From Ktedonobacteria bacterium brp13 (lineage in GTDB: Bacteria; Chloroflexota; Ktedonobacteria; Ktedonobacterales; Ktedonobacteraceae), in assembly GCA_015099395.1 (NCBI GenBank), contig AP024096.1, forward strand, positions 6,179,485 to 6,243,484: 64,000 bases of DNA, read 5' to 3'. The notes under the pieces were generated by a model. That model was not told the DNA's origin. It was given only the letters and a program-made list of their open reading frames with translations, and searched no databases. Positions 58,361-64,000 of the stretch are shown here, one piece after another (the stretch's first letter is position 1; each line of letters starts with the position of its first letter). The position numbers were made by a program, and so were the translations under genes.

Positions 58361-59722
58361 CTAGATGTGCATCGCGTTAATAACGCGATCGAGAGCCCTT
58401 TCCAGTACGTTGTTCTCGTTATTGAGCTCAACGGCCTGATAAGCCAGGGCCATTGGTGTGATGTCCTGTCCACTGTTCAGGAAACCCTCGCTATCGAGGA
58501 TACTGCTCACCATCTCAGGCTGTACGGCGCGAATGATGGGTTGGCGTGAGAAAGGGAGGCGTTCCGTCCATGGGAAGGATTCCAGCCGCTGGTGGAGATC
58601 GATCAATGCAGAACCACCACCAACGATATAGATCGCCGGCGGCAGGAGCTCGCCCTTGGAGAGCTCTTCGATCAGCAATTCGACACTATCCATCCAGGTC
58701 TGGCATTCAGGGGCAAGAATAGCTTGTAACTCGTCCTGAGCATTACTGCTCAGCTCACCATTGCTATAATCGATCTTGAGCCGCTCTGCTTCTTTCATCG
58801 GTATCCCCTTGCTGGTGGAGATGCGGCGAGTAAAGGCGCGACCACCCAGTGCGAAGACGCGTGTCTCCTCAATGCCCCCCTGGCGAACCAGCGCAATATC
58901 AGTAGTGCCACCACCGACGTCGATAAAGATTGCCCCACTATCCGCGCTGGCATTACTGCTCAGACAGCGCGCGAGCGCATACGGCTCAGCAACGATAGTA
59001 ACGAGGGTCAGATCGAGTCCTTGTGCAACCGTTTCGATCGCGCCAAGCTGAGTCAGCGGTGCGAAGGCGCTAAAGAGGGTCAGCGCAAAGTGGCGACCAC
59101 GGAACCCGATCGGGTTAGTTACCAGTTGACCATCGATACGCACAGAGATGACAGCGGCATTAGTTAAGCGAACGTCGATGTTGCCATAGCCAGTCTCAGC
59201 TGCGATACGCTCTTTCGAGTTCTTGAGCAAGCGCTCCTGAGCGGCGGTAATCAACTGCTCAAGCTCTTCGGCGGTAATCTGTTTCGTTGGTTGTGCGCGT
59301 TGTTTACTAACGGTAGTCGAGCTACCTTTCACGAGTTCACCGGCGATACCGATAACAGCAGAGGGTGCGATCACCCCACCGGCTGCCTGTTCCGCCTTGA
59401 GTAGTGCCTCGTTACAATTGGCGATAACGCCAGGTATATCAGTCACGATGCCATCAGCCATATGTGCATAGCTTTGCGGATGACGGCCTACACCCAATAC
59501 CTCCGCGTGATCTCCACGGACTTCGACGATCATAGCTTTGGCAAATGCAGTGCCAATGTCCAGAGCAGTAAAACGCTGCGGCTGATTGCCGGCGTCAAAC
59601 ATCTCCTCCTCTTCGTCGTCGTATTCCTCGTATTCTTCGTAGCCTTCCAGGTCGCCCTGATAGTCATCCGCTCCTGGTTCTCGATTAAAAAGATCGCGCA
59701 GATGCTGAAAGAGATTTTTCAT
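58361..59722 (-). CDS. FtsA/PilM-like actin-family ATPase
   Basis: This 453-residue protein of the ASKHA superfamily has the phosphate-1 loop FTALDIGTAFAKAMIVEV, the phosphate-2 loop GAIFIDVGGGTTDIALV, an SHS2-like inserted domain between them, and the adenosine motif IYIVGGGSALIDLHQRL. This form is shared by FtsA, PilM and related membrane-tethered proteins. Residues 1-45 are an acidic extension (EGYEEYEEYDDEEEE). No clear C-terminal amphipathic helix of FtsA is visible. Its gene lies between alaS and a large membrane protein gene, and the pair probably forms one envelope complex. GGGATGG stands four bases before the ATG. Confidence 0.85.
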   Translation of the reverse strand: MKNLFQHLRDLFNREPGADDYQGDLEGYEEYEEYDDEEEEMFDAGNQPQRFTALDIGTAFAKAMIVEVRGDHAEVLGVGRHPQSYAHMADGIVTDIPGVIANCNEALLKAEQAAGGVIAPSAVIGIAGELVKGSSTTVSKQRAQPTKQITAEELEQLITAAQERLLKNSKERIAAETGYGNIDVRLTNAAVISVRIDGQLVTNPIGFRGRHFALTLFSAFAPLTQLGAIETVAQGLDLTLVTIVAEPYALARCLSSNASADSGAIFIDVGGGTTDIALVRQGGIEETRVFALGGRAFTRRISTSKGIPMKEAERLKIDYSNGELSSNAQDELQAILAPECQTWMDSVELLIEELSKGELLPPAIYIVGGGSALIDLHQRLESFPWTERLPFSRQPIIRAVQPEMVSSILDSEGFLNSGQDITPMALAYQAVELNNENNVLERALDRVINAMHI

Positions 59723-59871
59723 GTATCCATCCCAAAATTATTGCTCCACTCGCTGCCAGCTCTGCTTGAGCAGCTTTCCTCTGGTATTGGGCTACTACTG
59801 CACATGCTACTTTATAGCACAAAAATTGCTGCATTGGCAAAAGCGATATCGGGGGTACCCTGAGCCCTGAG

Positions 59872-59900
59872 AGGGAGGACGCCAAAAGAGCGCCCTCCCT
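59872..59900. terminator. Hairpin after alaS
   Basis: AGGGAGGACGC and GCGCCCTCCCT pair with one mismatch around CAAAAGA, 21 bp after the alaS stop codon on the minus strand. No T run follows. Confidence 0.5.
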
Positions 59901-59920
59901 GCCTCTGTTTGAGGCGAGTT

Positions 59921-62572
59921 TTACCTGAGATTATCACGGATAAGGTCAGGTACTAGATCCAATGCTGCTGGAAGAGCGGCAATATCTTTGCCACCACCCT
60001 GCGCGGAATCGGGACGACCACCGCCCTTGCCTCCGAGCCGTGCGCCGATCTCACCAGCGATCTTGCCCGCGTGTAGCCCACGTTTATTGAGCGTCGGATC
60101 AATACTCACATGCAGAGCGATGCGTTCACCCTGCTCACTGGCTAATACAACCATACCTGGTCGCTGAAGCTTTGCGCGTACCATCTCGGCCATTTCGCGC
60201 AGCACTTTGGCATCAGCCGCAGTGACCCTGGCCGTAATAACCGGGATATCTGCGATATCCTGAGCCTGTTGCACGAGACTCTGTACCTGCTGGACAGCCT
60301 CGTTGTGCTGATAGTGGGTGATCTGACGACGCGCTGTAGCCAACTCTTGTAAGAGTTGCTCGATACGTGTCTGCACCTGATCTGGCTGCACCTGGAGTGT
60401 GCCAGCGATGCTATCAAGCGCCTCTCGACGTTGACGCAGATATTCTTCTGCTGCCCGCCCGGTCAGAGCTTCAATACGACGGATACCAGCAGCGATACTG
60501 GTCTCCTGTACGGTAATATAGCTACCGATCTGGCCAGTGGAACGGCAATGTGTGCCACCACATAGTTCAATGCTACTACCCATAGAGACGACCCGCACTA
60601 AATCGTCGTATTTCTCACCGAAAAGGGCCATTGCACCGGTCTCCATGGCATCCTGAATCGGCATAATCTTTGTATTCACAGCCGCGTTGTTACGAATCCA
60701 CTGATTGATTTCAGCATCGATCTTTTTTAGATCCGCGCTATTCAATGGGCGTGGACTACTGAAGTCGAAACGCAGACGCTCGGGTTCGACGAGCGAGCCG
60801 CGTTGTTGTACCTGTGTGCCAAGCAGATTGCGTAGTGCTTTATGCAGCAGATGGGTGGCGCTATGGTTGCGGATCGTATCATCACGGCGCTGCCCGATGA
60901 CGTCGGTCTGGACACGCTCGCCTACGCTGAGATGGCCCTCATTGAGTTGTCCATAATGGACAATGAGACCCTTGAGGGGGCGCTGTGTATCCTGGACATA
61001 AAAGTTGCCGGTCTCGCTCTTGATATCGCCGCGATCACCGATCTGTCCACCACTTTCCGCATAGAAGGGCGTACGATCCAGGATAATGGTCGCCTCCTGT
61101 GGTGCACTGATACTCTCGACTTCCTGACCATCGACGACGATAGAGAGTACCTTACCGGTACCGGAGACGCCATCGTAGCCCAGGAAGGTCGTTGTACCGA
61201 CGCGATCCAGCACAGTAGTCAGCACGCGCAGGTCATCCTTCGTATGTGTGTAGTTGTTACCCGCACCCGCGCGACTGCGCTCCTGCTGCTGTAGCATAGA
61301 TTGCTCAAAGCCAGCGGTATCGATAGTAAAGCCCTGCTCAGCGGCGATCTCGCTGGTCAGTTCGATCGGGAAGCCATGTGTATCGTAGAGACGGAAGACG
61401 TCCTCACCAGGAATCACTGTCTGCCCACGCTGCTTCAGGGCATTGAGTTGCTCGTTTAAGAGCGTAAGACCAGTGGTCAGTGTCTGGCTAAACTTTTTCT
61501 CCTCCAGGCTCAAGATCTGCGTAATACGTTCACGCTGTGTCTTCAACTCGGTATAGTAGTCGCCCATCAGATCGATGACGGTATCGGCGGCTTCAGCGAG
61601 GAAGGGACGATCGAGTCCGAGCAACTTGCCATGACGGACCGCACGGCGCAGGATACGACGGAAGATATAGCCACGTCCCTCGTTGCTGGGCAGAACACCG
61701 TCCGCCGCGAGGAAGACCAGTGAGCGTGCATGATCGCCGATGACACGTAGGGAGGTATCTTTCTTTGGATCAGCGCCATAGGTTGTATGTGTAATGGACG
61801 CGAAGTGATCGATGATTGTGCGGAACAGATCGATATCAAAGACCGACTCTTTGCCTTGCAGCACCATCGTCAGGCGCTCCAGACCCATGCCGGTATCGAT
61901 ATTCTGGCGTGGTAACGGCGTACGTGTCCCATCGAGATCCTGATAGTATTGCATAAAAACCAGGTTCCAGATCTCAAGGAAGCGCTCACATTCGCAGCCA
62001 GGTTTGCAATCTGCACGACCGCAGCCGTAGACCTCACCACGATCGTAATAGATCTCGGAGTCAGGACCACAGGGGCCAGAGGCTCCCGGAGGTCCCCACC
62101 AGTTGTCTTCGAGGCGCACGATAGCCTCATCGGGATAGCCAGCGATAGTACGCCAGTACTCAGTGGCCTCTGGATCTTCAGGATGGACCGTAGGATGGAG
62201 GCGTTCAGCGGGAAGCTGAACGACCTGGGTGAGAAACTCCCAGGCAAAAGCGATCGCATCACGCTTAAAATAATCGCCAACGGAGAAATTACCTAGCATC
62301 TCAAAGAAGGTCAGCGTACGCTGATTGCCAACTACATCGATGTCAGTAGTGCGGAAGCATTTCTGTGATGAAGTCATCCGTACAGCGGGAGGTGTTTCAC
62401 GACCCAGGAAGTACGGGATCATTTGCTGCATCCCGGCGGTAGTTAGTAGGACGGTAGGGTCATTATGCGGCACGAGTGATGAGCTCGGCATCTTCTTGTG
62501 GCCTTTACTGGCATAAAAATCCAGAAAACGTGCACGGATCTCGGTTCCTGTCAGGGTCGTTTCAACAGACAC
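59921..62572 (-). CDS. alaS: Alanine--tRNA ligase
   Basis: This 883-residue class II synthetase has motif 1 around HKKMPSSSLVPHNDPTVLLTTAGM, motif 2 in FRTTDIDVVGNQRTLTFFEMLGNFSVGDYFK and motif 3 in NIDTGMGLERL. The editing domain has the zinc ligands HSATHLLHKAL and CGGTHC. The C-terminal DHHA1/oligomerisation part ends with GGRPDSAQGGGKD. A Cys-rich segment (CGRADCKPGCECERF) in the catalytic domain is a common feature of this enzyme. GTG 62572, with GAGGAGG five bases upstream, gives a normal length; the frame runs on to 62653 without a ribosome binding site. No T-box signature is seen upstream. Confidence 0.96.
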   Translation of the reverse strand: MSVETTLTGTEIRARFLDFYASKGHKKMPSSSLVPHNDPTVLLTTAGMQQMIPYFLGRETPPAVRMTSSQKCFRTTDIDVVGNQRTLTFFEMLGNFSVGDYFKRDAIAFAWEFLTQVVQLPAERLHPTVHPEDPEATEYWRTIAGYPDEAIVRLEDNWWGPPGASGPCGPDSEIYYDRGEVYGCGRADCKPGCECERFLEIWNLVFMQYYQDLDGTRTPLPRQNIDTGMGLERLTMVLQGKESVFDIDLFRTIIDHFASITHTTYGADPKKDTSLRVIGDHARSLVFLAADGVLPSNEGRGYIFRRILRRAVRHGKLLGLDRPFLAEAADTVIDLMGDYYTELKTQRERITQILSLEEKKFSQTLTTGLTLLNEQLNALKQRGQTVIPGEDVFRLYDTHGFPIELTSEIAAEQGFTIDTAGFEQSMLQQQERSRAGAGNNYTHTKDDLRVLTTVLDRVGTTTFLGYDGVSGTGKVLSIVVDGQEVESISAPQEATIILDRTPFYAESGGQIGDRGDIKSETGNFYVQDTQRPLKGLIVHYGQLNEGHLSVGERVQTDVIGQRRDDTIRNHSATHLLHKALRNLLGTQVQQRGSLVEPERLRFDFSSPRPLNSADLKKIDAEINQWIRNNAAVNTKIMPIQDAMETGAMALFGEKYDDLVRVVSMGSSIELCGGTHCRSTGQIGSYITVQETSIAAGIRRIEALTGRAAEEYLRQRREALDSIAGTLQVQPDQVQTRIEQLLQELATARRQITHYQHNEAVQQVQSLVQQAQDIADIPVITARVTAADAKVLREMAEMVRAKLQRPGMVVLASEQGERIALHVSIDPTLNKRGLHAGKIAGEIGARLGGKGGGRPDSAQGGGKDIAALPAALDLVPDLIRDNLR

Positions 62573-63190
62573 TGCATCCTCCTCAGTAAAATGTGGGTTC
62601 AGGATAGCAAGAACGCTATGCGATAAGCGAAAACTATCAAGAGGGTGGTGCAAGGCTTTATCAGAACAAGCTTCTAAGCACAGCTACAAAGCCTGTTAAG
62701 GCTGAGTGATTATGCGCCCTCTGGCAAATTAACTGTATGAATAGGAGAGGGCTCGTGTCCTCCCGCTTCTCTGTAGCGTATACATGCATGCGCATTATAT
62801 CAAAGGGGGGAATACTGTTACTCTTTGTAATCCTCCAGGTGTTGCACACACGGGTAGTATAACAAGTAACGTGTACAACTGTCTACAGGATCCATTCATA
62901 TCTGCCTGTAGTGCTCCATATATAAATAGACGCATGCTGTGACCATGGCTGATAGCTTTGATTTTTCTTCAGTGCTCAAAAGAGACTATCTGAGCAGTTT
63001 ATTGAAGAGAGAGTGAGAATGATATGTTGTGCTCACAGATACATAAGAGTAGCAAGCTAGCGAATAAAAGTAGTAAGCTATAGAAAGTTGCTACCGCGCG
63101 ACGCCAGAAAGGTTCTTTTTATGAGCATGTATGAGCATGTATACTCTATATGGTGACCCTTCTGCGATCAATAACGCCAGGGAGTATGTT
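62573..63190. other. Divergent region between alaS and kinase gene
   Basis: This holds the upstream regions of both genes. No T-box, riboswitch or tRNA is recognised. A tandem duplication of ATGAGCATGT occurs at 63121-63140, just upstream of the kinase gene, giving two near starts: ATG 63121 opens an 11-codon ORF (stop TGA 63154-63156) and ATG 63131 is in frame with the kinase. Confidence 0.4.
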
Positions 63191-63793
63191 ATGGACAATG
63201 TGTCTCCGCACGTAGTGACGCGCATCGTCTTGCCTACGCGGTCATTAATCGTCCTTTGTGGTCCTGCAGGTGCGGGCAAGAGCACCTTTGCGCGCAACTT
63301 TGTCGCGCAACATAAGCATAGGGGGTATCGAACAACATCGATTGTCTCATCAGATTATTGTCGAGCTTTGTTGTGTGATGACGAGACGAACCAGCAGGTC
63401 AACCGAGACACATTTGAGCTTTTCCACTACATCATTCACAAGCGTATGTTTCTCAATCGTTTGACGATTGCTGACAGTACCGCGTTACAGAGCGATGCGA
63501 GACAGCGTCTCCTTGATCTAGCCGCGCGTCACCATTATTTCACCTGTCTTATACTTTTTAACATGTCGCTAGAGACCTGTATCAAGTATGATCAGCATCA
63601 ATCGCGAGGACGTATCGTCGGCGAACAGGTCATCAAGTATCACCGAGAACTGTTGCAGCAAGCCTTGCAGGACATTCCTCATGAAGGTTGGCGGATGGTT
63701 TATACGCTCGATGAGCAGCATCCTATGCCCGAGATTAGTATCTCTCCTGGGCCTTCAACGCATGATCATTCCGCGCCCCCAACGCATTTCTAG
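63191..63793 (+). CDS. P-loop kinase, polynucleotide-kinase/zeta-toxin-like
   Basis: This 200-residue P-loop NTPase shows SLIVLCGPAGAGKSTFARNF, IVSSDYCRALLCDD as the acidic switch, TIADSTALQSDARQRLLDLA, and a lid-like HQSRGRIVGEQVIKYHRELL. The layout fits the kinase domain of bacterial PNKP-type and related small AAA_33 proteins that phosphorylate nucleic-acid ends or small molecules. No phosphatase, ligase or Hen1 partner is adjacent. I start at ATG 63191 because GGGAG lies six bases before it; ATG 63131 in the same frame would add 20 residues but its Shine-Dalgarno is far away. Confidence 0.78.
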   Translation: MDNVSPHVVTRIVLPTRSLIVLCGPAGAGKSTFARNFVAQHKHRGYRTTSIVSSDYCRALLCDDETNQQVNRDTFELFHYIIHKRMFLNRLTIADSTALQSDARQRLLDLAARHHYFTCLILFNMSLETCIKYDQHQSRGRIVGEQVIKYHRELLQQALQDIPHEGWRMVYTLDEQHPMPEISISPGPSTHDHSAPPTHF

Positions 63794-64000
63794 GAGCAGC
63801 CATATGCGTTAGCAGCTATGATCCTGAACAGCGATGCCTGTGGCCGGTTAGCGCAAGAATTGTGCATGCTTGCCGATATGGAAGACTAACCGTTTTTTTG
63901 ACCTGTTGGCTTGCAGCGATGCCGCGACTATGCAAACGCACACAGAGATCTCTTGTGAGATTCTCTGTATAACTCGACGTAAATCTATGCGTAGTGCCTG
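63794..64000. other. Right edge, no recognised gene
   Basis: The last 207 bp contain GAGATCTC/GAGATTCTC-like inverted words (63942-63966, AGAGATCTCTTGTGAGATTCTCT) that may end the kinase transcript. No coding frame is supported. Confidence 0.35.

Noticed and set aside
62573..62960. T-box riboswitch upstream of alaS
   Set aside because: I looked for the conserved T-box sequence (AGGGTGGNACCGCG) on the minus strand and did not find it, nor a specifier-like stem with a terminator.
63121..63156. 11-codon ORF before the kinase as a regulatory leader peptide
   Set aside because: It arises from a 10-bp duplication (ATGAGCATGT twice), has no biased codon run and no terminator follows, so there is no evidence for control.

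Overview
The window looks like a stretch of chromosome from the Chloroflexota, most probably class Ktedonobacteria. This is inferred from the gene content: an ANTAR regulator, PSP1/RicT, YccF duplicates, a baseplate-J-like membrane protein next to an FtsA/PilM-like ATPase, and many Pro/Gln/Ser-rich low-complexity tails. GTG and TTG starts behind good ribosome binding sites are frequent. Base composition is about half G+C. No rRNA, tRNA or CRISPR array was found. Most of the window is vertically inherited housekeeping sequence, with two intact insertion sequences and two families of small palindromic repeats.

Layout. 1-7.9 kb, minus strand: the start of an unknown gene, PSP1/RicT, an ANTAR response regulator, DAHP synthase with its own aromatic-amino-acid leader peptide and attenuator, a two-helix membrane protein, a GlcG/HbpS-like protein, a LipM-type octanoyltransferase and Tgt. 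8.4-14.8 kb, plus strand: a small zinc-ribbon protein and two adjacent long RelA/SpoT homologues, one with an intact hydrolase domain and one with it ruined. 15-24 kb: a primary-type sigma factor, DedA with a coupled small membrane protein, dUTPase (apparently leaderless), a J-domain protein, a GT39-like glycosyltransferase, a divergent FtsH and a membrane protein. 24-33 kb: a disordered protein, RsmD, a histidine kinase, an HTH protein, a Phd-like protein, a DUF4177-like protein, an aldehyde dehydrogenase, an alcohol dehydrogenase remnant and a double YccF protein. 33-40 kb, more accessory: a degenerate erythromycin-esterase homologue, a DUF4388/PATAN protein, an ISAs1-family element with a 10-bp target duplication, a SHEGLE-motif protein and small ORFs. 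40-46 kb: SDR, a pterin synthase coupled to a GT4 glycosyltransferase, glutamine synthetase, an M16 peptidase homologue and an MFS/spermidine-synthase membrane domain. 46-51 kb: a STAND NTPase with TPRs, and an IS630-family element carrying a -1 frameshift transposase plus a divergent stand-alone HTH ORF. 51-63.8 kb: fmt, uppP, mltG, ruvX, a large baseplate-J-like protein, an FtsA/PilM-like ATPase, alaS and a PNK-like kinase.

How it fits together. Sensing of amino-acid state recurs: the Tyr/Trp/Phe-coding leader before DAHP synthase, the Rel pair, and glutamine synthetase. Envelope functions cluster at 52-59 kb (UppP, MltG, the FtsA-like ATPase and its membrane partner). They sit inside what in other bacteria is a compact alaS-ruvX-mltG group. 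The most interesting items are the DAHP-synthase attenuator, the split Rel pair, the palindromic repeat family found at gene ends (it supplies two stop codons), and the IS630 element with its passenger HTH gene.
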